From positions 1 to 64,000 of the forward strand of contig NZ_AXAE01000017.1 in NCBI RefSeq assembly GCF_000472705.1: 64,000 nucleotides of DNA, read 5' to 3'. The notes under the pieces were generated by a model. That model was given only the letters and a program-made list of their open reading frames with translations. It had not been told where the DNA came from and made no database searches. The position numbers and the translations under genes were made by a program. Shown piece by piece: positions 16,681 through 25,627 of this stretch (its first letter is position 1; each line of letters begins with the position of its first letter). This DNA is from Mesorhizobium erdmanii USDA 3471 (GTDB lineage: Bacteria > Pseudomonadota > Alphaproteobacteria > Rhizobiales > Rhizobiaceae).

Positions 16681-17904
16681 TTACTCCGCAGGAGCGATGG
16701 CTGCTTCGCATCCGTCCAGGTCGCATTTGTGAGTGGCCAGGCTGCGCTGGCCGAGCAGCACCGTCGCCAGCGCGATTGCGCCCGATGCCACAGAGACCCA
16801 GAACCCGTTCTGGGCGCCGAACGCGTCAACAGCCGCTCCGGCGGCGAACGAACCGAGCGCCATGCCGATGCCGATGCCGGTGGTGACCCAGGTGATGCCC
16901 TCGGTCAGCATCGCTTCCGGCACATGGCGTTCGATCAGGCCGAAAGCCGTGATGAAGGTCGGCGAGATCGCCACGCCGCTTATGAATACGGTCAGCGCCA
17001 GAAGCGGCACGCTGTTGGCGGTGAGCGGCATCAGCGTGCCGAGTGCAACCAGGGCTACCGCGATTGCCAGCTGGCGCTGCAATGGTGCCTTCAGGTTCAG
17101 CGCGCCGACAATGATGCCGAGCACGAACGACCCCAGCGCATAGACGCCGATGACGAGGCTGGCGGCGCCGGCTTGGCCGAGCTCCTTGGTGATGGCCACG
17201 GTGCTCACTTCCGTTGTCGCGAAGGTGGCGCCGATGAAGATCAGGGCGAAGGTGATGATCTGCACCGGGCGCAGCCGGATCGCCGAGCCGCTCGAGCCCT
17301 GGTCCACCGGACGCACATGCGGTTCGGTCGATCGCTGCAGGATGAACGCCATCGAGCCGAAGGCAAGGAACAGCGTGCTCGCCAGCATGCCGGCTTCGGG
17401 GAACAGGGCGGTACTCAGGCCGACCGAGAGCGATGCTCCGGCGATATAGACCAATTCGTCCGCCGCCGACTCGAAGGCAAACGCAGTGTTCATCTCGGAC
17501 CGGCCGCGAAAAAGCTCGGTCCAGCGCGCGCGCACCATGGCCGGCATGCTGGGCATGGCCGCTGCCAGCAGCGCAGACAAAAACAACGTCCAAGCCGGCC
17601 AGTCCTGATTGGCCGACGCAATCAGCATGAGGAACGCGAGTACGGAGATAATTGTGGTCGGCATGACGATCCGCGTCTGGCCAAGACGGTCCACCAGCCT
17701 CGATATTTGCGGCGCCACGAAAGCATTGGCCAGCGCGAATGTCGCCGAGACGGCACCCGCCAGCCAATACTCACCGCGTGTCTGCGACAGCATCGCCACG
17801 ATGCCGATCGGCGCCATCGCGATCGGCAGGCGCGCCACGAAGCCGGCGGTTGCAAAACCTTTGGCTCCTGGGACGCGGAAGATTTCCGAATAGGGGTTTT
17901 GCAT
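16681..17904 (-). CDS. Major facilitator superfamily transporter
   Basis: A 407-residue membrane protein with about 12 hydrophobic segments in two halves. The cytoplasmic loop RLVDRLGQTRIVMP corresponds to the MFS loop 2-3 motif. The ATG at 17904 has GAGGAA just upstream and is preferred to one seven codons earlier. It is divergent from a TetR gene with three operator palindromes between them, which suggests export of a toxic or signalling compound that inactivates TetR. The substrate is unknown. Confidence 0.87.
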   Translation of the reverse strand: MQNPYSEIFRVPGAKGFATAGFVARLPIAMAPIGIVAMLSQTRGEYWLAGAVSATFALANAFVAPQISRLVDRLGQTRIVMPTTIISVLAFLMLIASANQDWPAWTLFLSALLAAAMPSMPAMVRARWTELFRGRSEMNTAFAFESAADELVYIAGASLSVGLSTALFPEAGMLASTLFLAFGSMAFILQRSTEPHVRPVDQGSSGSAIRLRPVQIITFALIFIGATFATTEVSTVAITKELGQAGAASLVIGVYALGSFVLGIIVGALNLKAPLQRQLAIAVALVALGTLMPLTANSVPLLALTVFISGVAISPTFITAFGLIERHVPEAMLTEGITWVTTGIGIGMALGSFAAGAAVDAFGAQNGFWVSVASGAIALATVLLGQRSLATHKCDLDGCEAAIAPAE

Positions 17905-17936
17905 GGGTTCCTCGACAAAGGACAATTCGACAACTA

Positions 17937-17951
17937 CATACGAAGCGTATG
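17937..17951. promoter_or_regulatory. TetR operator 1 (CATACG-AAG-CGTATG)
   Basis: Perfect 6+6 palindrome with 3-base centre in the MFS/TetR divergent region. It lies 33 bp upstream of the transporter start and is one of three sites with identical arms. Confidence 0.85.
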
Positions 17952-17965
17952 AAGATTAGATAGAG

Positions 17966-17980
17966 CATACGCGGCGTATG
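17966..17980. promoter_or_regulatory. TetR operator 2 (CATACG-CGG-CGTATG)
   Basis: Same arms as the flanking sites. Its start is 29 bp from operator 1 and 23 bp from operator 3, so the three dyads cover most of the intergenic region. Confidence 0.85.
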
Positions 17981-17988
17981 TCAATTGG

Positions 17989-18003
17989 CATACGTCGCGT
18001 ATG
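17989..18003. promoter_or_regulatory. TetR operator 3 (CATACG-TCG-CGTATG)
   Basis: Third identical-arm palindrome, ending 17 bp before the TetR start codon, well placed for autorepression. Confidence 0.85.
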
Positions 18004-18020
18004 TGGATAAGGCCAGAAGC

Positions 18021-18629
18021 ATGCACCGACCCCGCAAGGAGATGATCGCCGAGACGCGCGCCAAGCTGATCGCCGCGGCCCGCCAGGCCTTCGGCACGAC
18101 AGGCTACGCCGAAGCGTCGATGGACGATTTCACCGCATCGGCCGGACTGACGCGCGGCGCCCTCTATCATCACTTCGGCGACAAGAAGGGGCTTCTGGAG
18201 GCGGTTATTGCCGAAATCGATGCCGAAATGGCGGCTCGGGTGAATGAGGTCGCATCGAAGGCGCCGACCCGCTGGCAGCATTTCGTCGACGAATGCACGA
18301 CCTATATCGAGATGGCGCTGGAGCCGGAAATCCAGCGCATCATGTTCCGGGATGGCCCGGCCGTGCTGGGCGATCCGGCGCAATGGTCGAATGCCAATGC
18401 CTGCGTCGGTTCAATGACCGATCATCTGACCGCGCTGCAGGGGGAAGGAGTGGTCGTCCCCAGCGTCGACCCGGAGACCGCCGCGCGGCTGATCAATGGC
18501 GCCAGCAGCCAGGCGGCGCAGCGGATCGCCAATTCGAACGACCCTGAAGCGACGTCGAAGATGGTGGTGGCGGCGTTCAAGCAACTGCTCGAAGGCCTGC
18601 TCAGAAAACCGGATACCCCGAGGAACTGA
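18021..18629 (+). CDS. TetR-family repressor
   Basis: A 202-residue regulator. The N-terminal TetR helix-turn-helix is clear: RAKLIAAARQAFGTTGYAEA, then DDFTASAGLTRGALYHHFGDKKGLL. The remainder is a helical ligand-binding domain (about residues 70-200). The start at 18021 (MHRPRKEM) leaves the three upstream palindromes outside the coding region; the frame upstream to 17985 would run through operator 3. It is the presumed repressor of the divergent MFS gene and of itself. Confidence 0.92.
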   Translation: MHRPRKEMIAETRAKLIAAARQAFGTTGYAEASMDDFTASAGLTRGALYHHFGDKKGLLEAVIAEIDAEMAARVNEVASKAPTRWQHFVDECTTYIEMALEPEIQRIMFRDGPAVLGDPAQWSNANACVGSMTDHLTALQGEGVVVPSVDPETAARLINGASSQAAQRIANSNDPEATSKMVVAAFKQLLEGLLRKPDTPRN

Positions 18630-18719
18630 AATCCCGTCTGCGGCCTAGTGCGCGCCCCCGATTGACAATCTTCGGGGTGAGCGCATCCTTTGCAGCCATC
18701 TCTGAGGGGAGATTCGGGC

Positions 18720-19703
18720 ATGTGGGATTTCGAGATCGGCAGGTCGGTGTCCATCATGATGCGGACCTGGCCCTTCATTGTCTTTCGCATGATCGTCTAT
18801 TTCGGCATTACGCTGGCCTACATCATCGCGACTGGCACCGGTGCCTCGGTCGGCTTTGGCGTCGGCCATATCTCTACCGATCCCGACGGGCCGATGTCCT
18901 TCGCCCTGTGGGGCGGGGTGGTCGGCTTCGGCGTGGTCTCGATCGCCGTCTACTGGATCCGCGAATACATCCTCTACGTCGTCAAGGCCGGCCATATCGC
19001 CGTCATGGTCCATCTGATCGATGGCCGGGATGTTCCCGACGGCCAGAACCAGATCGCCTATGCCAGGCAGGTGGTGACAGAGCGTTTCGCCGAGGCCAAT
19101 ATTCTTTTCGTCGTCGACCAGCTGGTCAAGGGTGCCATCCGCGCCATCACCGGCCTGCTCGGCGGCATTGCCGCCTTCCTGCCCATTCCCGGCTTGAGTG
19201 GCCTGGTCTCTTTCATCAACACGGTGATCCGCCTGTCGCTGACCTATGTCGACGAGATCATTCTCGGCTACAACATCCGCATCAACTCGTCCTCGCCCTT
19301 CGAAACCGCGCGGGAAGGCGTCGTGCTCTACGCCCAGAACGGCAAGACCATGGTGAAAAACGCCGTCTGGCTGGCGGTGATCATGTGGGGCGTGTCGTTC
19401 GTCATCTTTCTGCTGATGCTGGCTCCGGCCGCCGCCATTTTGTTCCTGATGCCAGGGCAGCTCGCCGGCTGGGCCTTCGTTCTCGCCATCGTCTTCGCCT
19501 GGGCCTTCAAGGCGGCGTTTATCGAGCCGTTCGCCATCGCCTGCCTGATGCAGGTCTATTTCAAGACCATCGCCGGCCAGGTGCCCGATCCGGCCTGGGA
19601 CGCTAGGCTGGCCGAGGCGTCGTCGAAGTTCCGGGAGTTGAAGGACAAGGCGCTGGCCTCGTTCGGCGGCTCACGCTGGGGCACGGCCGGCGCGACGCGC
19701 TGA
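18720..19703 (+). CDS. Multi-pass membrane protein of unknown function
   Basis: A 327-residue protein with five or more hydrophobic segments, including IVFRMIVYFGITLAYIIATG, WGGVVGFGVVSIAVYWI, AVWLAVIMWGVSFVIFLLML and AGWAFVLAIVFAWAFKAAFI. A soluble C-terminal tail of about 45 residues follows (DPAWDARLAEASSKFRELKD). Start ATG at 18720 with GAGGGGA at 18704-18710. No family is recognised. The last 148 bp are overlapped antisense by the extended bluB frame. Confidence 0.8.
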   Translation: MWDFEIGRSVSIMMRTWPFIVFRMIVYFGITLAYIIATGTGASVGFGVGHISTDPDGPMSFALWGGVVGFGVVSIAVYWIREYILYVVKAGHIAVMVHLIDGRDVPDGQNQIAYARQVVTERFAEANILFVVDQLVKGAIRAITGLLGGIAAFLPIPGLSGLVSFINTVIRLSLTYVDEIILGYNIRINSSSPFETAREGVVLYAQNGKTMVKNAVWLAVIMWGVSFVIFLLMLAPAAAILFLMPGQLAGWAFVLAIVFAWAFKAAFIEPFAIACLMQVYFKTIAGQVPDPAWDARLAEASSKFRELKDKALASFGGSRWGTAGATR

Positions 19704-20449
19704 TCAGCGGCGCATGCCCGCTCAACAACAAAGCCGTTGAGCCGAGACGCCGTGGATTTGAGCGGCGCTTCGCCTTGCCCGCCAAAAGTCTCGCTCATGA
19801 TCAAGTCGGGCAGCGGCAGGCGCCGGCCCCAGCCATGCGTTTCAAGGTCCGGTTTGGGAGCGAACTCGGAAACACGGCCGACGCAGAGATAGGCGATCGG
19901 CGTCACATGCTCGGGAATGGACAGCAGGTTCTTCAATGCTTTTGGTTCGATGATGCTGACCCAGCCGACACCCACGCCTTCGGCCCGTGCTGCCAGCCAG
20001 AAATTCTGCGCCGCGCAGACGGTGCTGTAGAGATCCATCTCCGGATTGTGCCAGCGTCCAAGGGGTGAACCTTTCGAACGCTCGCGATCGCAGGTGATGC
20101 AGATGTTGAGCGCGCTTTCGCAGATGCCTTCGAGCTTCAGCTTGCGGTAAAGCGCCTGCCGCTCTTCCTCGATGGCCGGCAGCTCCTGTTCTCGCGCGGC
20201 CAGGAACAGGTCGCGCACTTCCGCCCGCCGCGCCGTTTCGCGAATGACAATGAAATTCCAGGGCTGCATGAAGCCGACCGATGGCGCGTGATGGGCGGCA
20301 AGCAGAAGCCGCGCCAGCACCTCGTCTTCAAGCGGGGTCGGCAGGAAATGGCTGCGCACGTCGCGCCGCGTGAACATGGCGCGGTAGACCGCGTCGCGTG
20401 CCGCCTGTTCAAATCCATCTTCCGTTGCAGCGGTCATGGCTTCTGGCAT
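19556..20449 (-). CDS. bluB: 5,6-dimethylbenzimidazole synthase
   Basis: Converts FMNH2 to dimethylbenzimidazole, the lower ligand of cobalamin. The nitroreductase-fold signatures RDVRSHFLPTPL, HHAPSVGFMQPWNFIVI, NPEMDLYSTVCAAQNFWLAA and GVGVGWVSI are those of BluB. The start at 20449 has GGGGA upstream. The family usually ends near LPLPDLIMSETF, at about residue 230, but here the frame continues for some 65 residues (to 297), the last 49 codons antisense to the neighbouring gene. The tail may be a stop loss. A cobalamin riboswitch lies upstream. Confidence 0.93.
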   Translation of the reverse strand: MPEAMTAATEDGFEQAARDAVYRAMFTRRDVRSHFLPTPLEDEVLARLLLAAHHAPSVGFMQPWNFIVIRETARRAEVRDLFLAAREQELPAIEEERQALYRKLKLEGICESALNICITCDRERSKGSPLGRWHNPEMDLYSTVCAAQNFWLAARAEGVGVGWVSIIEPKALKNLLSIPEHVTPIAYLCVGRVSEFAPKPDLETHGWGRRLPLPDLIMSETFGGQGEAPLKSTASRLNGFVVERACAADQRVAPAVPQREPPNEASALSFNSRNFDDASASLASQAGSGTWPAMVLK

Positions 20450-20480
20450 CGCTTGTCCCCTTGCGATTGCAATCAATGCC

Positions 20481-20702
20481 ATCCGCCTGACCATGCGGAT
20501 GACGATGCCTGCCAGGCCGGTCTTCTGGCTCGGGATCAACCCGCGTCCGGTGCCTTCCCGTCATCGACAGTGGCATTTACCGGCGCGGTCCCCCTTACAG
20601 CGTTGGGCACGCCACGGAATCAAACCGTGTTCCCGATTCTCCCGCCAGAGCATTTGCGAAAACAAACAGACCGGCGGGCACCAGGCAGTGGCGGCACCTT
20701 AC
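20481..20702 (-). promoter_or_regulatory. Cobalamin (adenosylcobalamin) riboswitch upstream of bluB
   Basis: Read on the minus strand, the leader begins TAAGGTGCC near 20701. It continues with a conserved core (a GGGAA..GGTTTGATTCCGTG block, then TGCCACTGTCGATGACGGGAAGGCA) and ends with AGCCAGAAGACCGGCC (about 20515-20530), a good match to the B12 box. A short hairpin (ATCCGC/GCGGAT, 20481-20500) lies between the aptamer and the bluB ribosome binding site and may be the expression platform. B12 would be expected to repress bluB. Confidence 0.85.
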
Positions 20703-20821
20703 GCCGAAGCGCCCGCGGACGCCAATCCCCACAGCGACGCCAATGGACGCAGGTATGATTTTCCCCAGCGATCAAGCTGCAATGCATGGCCATCGCGGCG
20801 CCGGGGCACTAGATAGGAAGC

Positions 20822-21748
20822 ATGACAACCCGTCTCTATACCCATCCGATCTTCCTCGAGCACATCACCCCGCCCGGTCACCCCGAACGACCGGATCGCT
20901 TGCGCGCCATCGAGCGCGTGCTCGACGACGAGGCCTTTGCCGCGCTTGACCGGGTCAAGGCGCCGGAAGGTGATGAGGCCACCATCCTCTACGCCCATCC
21001 CGCCGATTTCGTCGCCCGCGTGCGCGCCGCCATTCCTGACGAGGGCATCGCGCGCATCGATGCCGACACCACCGCCAGTCCGAAGAGCTGGCAGGCGGTG
21101 ATCACCGCGATCGGCGCCGCCAACGCCGCCGTTGACGACGTCTTTACCGGCCGTGCCGACAATGTTTTTGTTGCCGCGCGCCCACCCGGCCACCACGCCG
21201 AAAAGACCACGGCCATGGGTTTCTGCTTCTTCAACACAGCGGCGATCGCGGCCCGCTACGCGCAGAGGAAGCATGGCGCCGAGCGTGTCGCCGTCGTCGA
21301 TTGGGACGTGCACCACGGCAATGGCACGCAGGATATTTTCTGGGACGATCCATCGGTGCTCTACTGCTCGACGCATCAGATGCCGCTCTATCCCGGCACC
21401 GGCGCCAAGAACGAGACCGGCGCCGGCAACATCGTCAACGCGCCGTTGGCGCCGCAGACCGGCAGCGAGGTGTTTCGCGATGCCTTCCTGTCGCGGGTGC
21501 TGCCGGCGCTCGACAATTTCGCGCCTGACCTGATCATCATTTCGGCCGGCTTCGACGCGCACCACCGCGACCCGCTGGCCGAAATCAATCTCACCGAGGA
21601 CGATTTCGATTGGGCGACCGGCCAACTGATGCAGCGCGCCTCGCGCCACAGCGGCAACCGGCTCGTCAGCCTGCTCGAGGGCGGCTACGATCTGCAGGGA
21701 CTGGCATTTTCGGTCGCCGCCCATGTCGGGCGACTGATGAAAGGATGA
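20822..21748 (+). CDS. Histone deacetylase-family amidohydrolase (acetoin utilisation/acetylpolyamine type)
   Basis: A 308-residue zinc amidohydrolase. Family motifs are PGHPERPDRLRAI at the start, RPPGHHAEKTTAMGFCFFN with the catalytic His pair, VDWDVHHGNGTQDIF with zinc Asp and His, and IISAGFDAHHRDPLAEI with the second zinc Asp. Bacterial members deacetylate small acetylated amines or lysines; the substrate here is unknown. Start ATG at 20822 after AGGAAGC. The next gene, xseB, begins 4 bp after its stop. Confidence 0.9.
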   Translation: MTTRLYTHPIFLEHITPPGHPERPDRLRAIERVLDDEAFAALDRVKAPEGDEATILYAHPADFVARVRAAIPDEGIARIDADTTASPKSWQAVITAIGAANAAVDDVFTGRADNVFVAARPPGHHAEKTTAMGFCFFNTAAIAARYAQRKHGAERVAVVDWDVHHGNGTQDIFWDDPSVLYCSTHQMPLYPGTGAKNETGAGNIVNAPLAPQTGSEVFRDAFLSRVLPALDNFAPDLIIISAGFDAHHRDPLAEINLTEDDFDWATGQLMQRASRHSGNRLVSLLEGGYDLQGLAFSVAAHVGRLMKG

Positions 21749-21751
21749 ATT

Positions 21752-22003
21752 ATGGCTGCTGAGACCAACGAAGACGTCAAGGCGATGAGCTTCGAACAGG
21801 CACTCGACGCCCTGGAGAAGATCGTCGATGATCTGGAGCGTGGCGACGTACCGCTCGACCAGTCGATCCGCATCTACGAACGCGGCGAGGCGCTGAAGGC
21901 GCATTGCGACCGGCTGCTGAAGGCGGCCGAGGACAAGGTCGAGAAGATCAGGCTGTCGCGCGACGGCAAGCCGGTCGGAGCGGAGCCGCTCGACGCCGAG
22001 TGA
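21752..22003 (+). CDS. xseB: Exodeoxyribonuclease VII small subunit
   Basis: An 83-residue helical protein with the family core [20 protein letters not shown] and [20 protein letters not shown]. It pairs with XseA to degrade single-stranded DNA. It begins 4 bp after the HDAC-like gene with an AAGGA ribosome binding site inside that gene's end, so the two are likely co-transcribed. xseA is not in the window. Confidence 0.94.
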   Translation: MAAETNEDVKAMSFEQALDALEKIVDDLERGDVPLDQSIRIYERGEALKAHCDRLLKAAEDKVEKIRLSRDGKPVGAEPLDAE

Positions 22004-22046
22004 CTGAAAATTGGGGCGGGAAGAAAACAGGTAGGGAGTTCAAGCA

Positions 22047-22313
22047 ATGTGCCGAAACATCAAGACCTTGTTCAACTTCGAGCCGCCGGCCACCAATGAC
22101 GAGGTGCGCGACGCGGCGCTGCAGTTCGTGCGGAAGCTGAGCGGTTCGACCAAGCCCTCCAAGCGCAACGAACATGCATTCAACCATGCGGTCGAGGCGA
22201 TTGCCGCGGCGGCGCGCGAGCTCGTCGATTCGCTGGAGACCAGCCAGGAACCGCGCAATCGTGAGGAAGAGGCTGAAAAGGCGAAGGCCAGATCAGCACT
22301 CCGATTTGCCTGA
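22047..22313 (+). CDS. DUF2277 family protein
   Basis: An 88-residue protein with the DUF2277 start MCRNIKTLFNFEPPATNDEV and a helical body (DAALQFVRKLSGSTKPSKRN). Function is unknown. It sits between xseB (43 bp before) and a pirin gene (9 bp after), all on the same strand, and may be in one transcript. Confidence 0.85.
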   Translation: MCRNIKTLFNFEPPATNDEVRDAALQFVRKLSGSTKPSKRNEHAFNHAVEAIAAAARELVDSLETSQEPRNREEEAEKAKARSALRFA

Positions 22314-22322
22314 GAGCCAGCC

Positions 22323-23243
22323 ATGAGCTTCTTCCCGGGGAAAGACCCTGAAGCCGGCGACGCCTTTGCCAGCGATCAGATCGAGCTGATGGTCATCCCG
22401 AACGCCAAGGACATTGGCGGCTTCGAGGTGCGCCGCGCCTTGCCGACCGCCAAGAGGCGGCTGGTCGGGCCGTTCATCTTCTTCGACCGCATGGGGCCGG
22501 CGATCCTGCGTCCCGGCCAGGCAATGGATGTCCGCCCGCATCCTCATATCGGCCTGTCGACGGTGACCTATCTGTTCGACGGCAAGATCAGGCATCGGGA
22601 TTCGCTGGGCACCGAAATGGTGATCCAGCCCGGCGACGTGAATTTGATGACCGCCGGGCGCGGCATCGTCCACTCCGAGCGCACACCTGAAGAACTGCGC
22701 GGCGCAGCGATGTCGATCTCCGGCTTGCAGACATGGCTGGCCTTGCCGGACGGCAAGGAAGAAGTCGCCCCGGTGTTCGAGAACACCGCTGCCTTGCGGC
22801 TTCCCGACATCGATGCCGAAGGCGTCAGCGGCCGTGTCGTCATTGGCGATTTCCAGGGGCTGCGCTCCCCGGTGAGGGCCGATGCCGAGACGCTTTATGC
22901 CGATCTCAGGCTCGCGCCGGGCGCCAGCGTAAAGATACCGGCCGAGGCGGAAGAACGCGCCATCTATACGCTCCAAGGCGAGGTCGCGATTTCTGGCGAT
23001 GTCTTTCCGGCCGAGCGGCTGTTGGTCTTCCGGCCCGGCGACGAGATCATCATATCGTCGCAAGGCGGCGCGCATTTCATGCTTTTCGGCGGCGCCTCGC
23101 TCGGTTCGAAGCGCTACATCTGGTGGAATTTCGTCTCCTCGTCGAAGGAACGCATCGAACAGGCCAAGCAGGAATGGAAGACGGGCCGCTTCGACATCGT
23201 TCCTGGAGATGCGGAAGAGTTTATTCCGCTGCCGGAAAACTGA
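22323..23243 (+). CDS. Pirin family protein
   Basis: A 306-residue bicupin. The N-terminal cupin has the pirin metal site HPHIGLSTVTYLFDGKIRHRDS followed by the distal His in GRGIVHSERTPEE, and the C-terminal half is a second cupin (residues about 185-280). Bacterial pirins act as quercetinases or redox-sensing partners; the role here is unknown. It starts 9 bp after DUF2277 and ends 1 bp before the tandem repeat. Confidence 0.9.
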   Translation: MSFFPGKDPEAGDAFASDQIELMVIPNAKDIGGFEVRRALPTAKRRLVGPFIFFDRMGPAILRPGQAMDVRPHPHIGLSTVTYLFDGKIRHRDSLGTEMVIQPGDVNLMTAGRGIVHSERTPEELRGAAMSISGLQTWLALPDGKEEVAPVFENTAALRLPDIDAEGVSGRVVIGDFQGLRSPVRADAETLYADLRLAPGASVKIPAEAEERAIYTLQGEVAISGDVFPAERLLVFRPGDEIIISSQGGAHFMLFGGASLGSKRYIWWNFVSSSKERIEQAKQEWKTGRFDIVPGDAEEFIPLPEN

Positions 23244-23244
23244 T

Positions 23245-23400
23245 GCATGTCGCCCAAAAGTGGCACGGTTTTGGGATCACGATATGCATAAAAACCGATG
23301 CATGTCGCCCAAAAGTGGCACGGTTTTGGGATCACGACATGCACAAAAACAAGTGAATATCGCCCAAAAGCGGCCCGGTTTCGGGACCAGGATGTGCACG
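23245..23400 (+). repeat. Three tandem copies (55-bp period) of a dispersed nested-palindrome repeat
   Basis: The block TCGCCCAAAAG recurs at 23250, 23305 and 23360, an exact 55-bp period. In copies 1 and 2 GCATGTCG and CGAYATGC form an outer inverted repeat and CCCAAAA/TTTTGGG an inner one; the third copy is more diverged. Related single copies lie at 30949, 46792 and 58328. The rest of the gap to dxs (23401-23538) includes the repeat tail (ACTTGAAAGTGGGTCGCAT) and nothing else obvious. Confidence 0.85.
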
Positions 23401-23538
23401 AAAGCAAGGACTTGAAAGTGGGTCGCATAGGCTGTTTCGACGCGCTGTCTTTTTGAGAGCAGGCCTGCGTTACCGACACGCATTTACTTTCGCCGGCCGG
23501 CGGCTTATCCCGCCGTTGAACAGAAAGCCCGAGCACCC

Positions 23539-25452
23539 GTGAACGCAACGCCGCATACGCCGCTTCTCGACAAGGTTCGCATTCCGGCGGATCTGCGCGC
23601 GCTTGACGAGAGCGAGTTGCCGCAACTGGCGTCCGAGCTTCGCCTCGAACTGGTCGACGCGGTGTCCCGCACCGGCGGTCATCTTGGCGCCGGCCTCGGC
23701 GTCGTCGAACTGACGGTGGCGCTGCACTATGTCTTCAACACGCCTGACGATCGCCTGATCTGGGATGTCGGTCACCAGGCCTATCCGCACAAGATCCTGA
23801 CCGGCCGGCGTGATCGTATCCGCACACTGCGCCAGGAGGGCGGCCTGTCCGGCTTCACCCGCCGCGCCGAGAGCGAATACGACCCCTTCGGCGCCGCTCA
23901 TTCCTCGACATCGATATCGGCCGGTCTCGGCATGGCCGCCGCGCGCGACCTCGCCGGTGGCCGCAACAACGTTATCGCCGTCATCGGCGACGGCGCCATG
24001 TCGGCCGGCATGGCCTATGAGGCGATGAACAATGCCGGCGCGCTCGATGCCCGGCTCATCGTCATCCTCAACGACAACGATATGTCGATCGCGCCGCCGA
24101 CCGGCGCGATGAGCGCCTATCTGGCGCGGCTGGCCTCCGGTAAGGCCTATGCCGGCCTGCGCGATTTCGGCAAGAAGCTGACCTCTTACCTCGGCAAGCG
24201 CGCCGATCGAGCGATCACCAGGGCGGTCGAGCATGCGCGCGGCTATGTCACCGGCGGCACTTTGTTCGAGGAGCTCGGCTTCTATCACATCGGACCGATC
24301 GACGGTCATAATCTCGAACATCTGATCCCGGTGTTGAAGAACGTCCGCGACAATGGCGAAGGCCCGGTGCTGATCCATGTCGTCACCCAGAAGGGCAAGG
24401 GCTATGCGCCGGCGGAAGCCGCCGCCGACAAATATCACGGCGTCAACAAGTTCGATGTCATCACCGGCGCGCAGGCCAAGGCCCCCGCCAATGCGCCGGC
24501 CTACACCAAAGTCTTCGCTGAAAGCCTGATTGGGGAAGCGCGCGAGGACGACCGCATCGTCGCCGTCACCGCCGCAATGCCGAGCGGCACCGGCCTCGAC
24601 CTGTTCGGCGAGATCTTCCCGTCCAGAACCTTCGATGTCGGCATCGCCGAACAGCATGCGGTGACCTTCGCCGCCGGCCTGGCAACGGAAGGCTACAAGC
24701 CGTTCGCCGCGATCTATTCGACGTTCCTGCAGCGCGCCTATGACCAGGTCGTGCACGACGTCGCGATCCAGAAACTGCCGGTGCGTTTCCCGATCGACCG
24801 CGCCGGTTTCGTCGGCGCCGACGGCGCCACCCATTGCGGCGCTTTCGACACCACTTTCCTGGCAAGTCTGCCGGGCTTTGTCGTGATGGCGGCTGCCGAC
24901 GAGGCGGAACTGCGCCACATGGTGCGTACTGCGGCGAGCTATGATGACGGCCCCATCGCCTTCCGCTATCCGCGCGGCAACGGCGTCGGCGTCGACATGC
25001 CGGAGCGCGGCTCGGTTCTCGAAATCGGCAAGGGACGCATCGTCCGGGAAGGCTCCAAGGTCGCACTGTTGTCCTTCGGCACGCGCCTGCAGGATTGTCT
25101 GATCGCTGCCGAGGAGCTTGGCGCGGCCGGGCTTTCCACCACCGTTGCCGATGCCCGTTTCGCCAAACCGCTCGACGAGGACCTGATCCGGCGGCTTGCC
25201 CGCTCGCATGAGGTTCTGGTGACGGTGGAGGAGGGCGCCATTGGCGGCTTCGCCAGCCATGTGCTGCAGTTCCTCGCCCATGAAGGACTGCTGGAAAGCG
25301 GCCTGAAGGTGCGTCCGCTGGTGCTGCCCGACGCGTTCACCGACCACGCCAAGCCGGAAAAAATGTATGCCGACGCCGGGCTCGATGCCGCCGGCATCGT
25401 GCGCACGGTTTTCACCGCGCTCGGGCATACGGCCCGCGCCCAGCGCGCCTGA
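23539..25452 (+). CDS. dxs: 1-deoxy-D-xylulose-5-phosphate synthase
   Basis: First enzyme of the MEP isoprenoid pathway (pyruvate plus glyceraldehyde 3-phosphate). The N-terminal domain carries [14 protein letters not shown], the thiamine diphosphate motif [18 protein letters not shown] and later [15 protein letters not shown]. The transketolase C-terminal domain has [21 protein letters not shown]. The length of 637 residues is normal. The start is a GTG at 23539. ispH, the last enzyme of the same pathway, is at 42.5 kb. Confidence 0.96.
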   Translation: MNATPHTPLLDKVRIPADLRALDESELPQLASELRLELVDAVSRTGGHLGAGLGVVELTVALHYVFNTPDDRLIWDVGHQAYPHKILTGRRDRIRTLRQEGGLSGFTRRAESEYDPFGAAHSSTSISAGLGMAAARDLAGGRNNVIAVIGDGAMSAGMAYEAMNNAGALDARLIVILNDNDMSIAPPTGAMSAYLARLASGKAYAGLRDFGKKLTSYLGKRADRAITRAVEHARGYVTGGTLFEELGFYHIGPIDGHNLEHLIPVLKNVRDNGEGPVLIHVVTQKGKGYAPAEAAADKYHGVNKFDVITGAQAKAPANAPAYTKVFAESLIGEAREDDRIVAVTAAMPSGTGLDLFGEIFPSRTFDVGIAEQHAVTFAAGLATEGYKPFAAIYSTFLQRAYDQVVHDVAIQKLPVRFPIDRAGFVGADGATHCGAFDTTFLASLPGFVVMAAADEAELRHMVRTAASYDDGPIAFRYPRGNGVGVDMPERGSVLEIGKGRIVREGSKVALLSFGTRLQDCLIAAEELGAAGLSTTVADARFAKPLDEDLIRRLARSHEVLVTVEEGAIGGFASHVLQFLAHEGLLESGLKVRPLVLPDAFTDHAKPEKMYADAGLDAAGIVRTVFTALGHTARAQRA

Positions 25453-25627
25453 GTTGAAATCTCGCCCGCGGCGCGCCTGACTCAAAACCTCAAGCGCTTG
25501 AATCGGTTTGCCGGCTTGATTTCGTAACGCCTTGTTAACGTTGCCGTTTGGCGTTTTGCTTACCGTGTCCCTTGGCCGTTTTTCAACGGCGTCCTGCTAG
25601 ATCGGTGTGAGGCAGGGGGACAAAACA

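Noticed and set aside
23470..25485. 671-codon open frame on the minus strand
   Set aside because: It is the antisense shadow of dxs. High GC favours long empty frames opposite real genes; the translation is rich in His, Arg and Gly with no recognisable domain.
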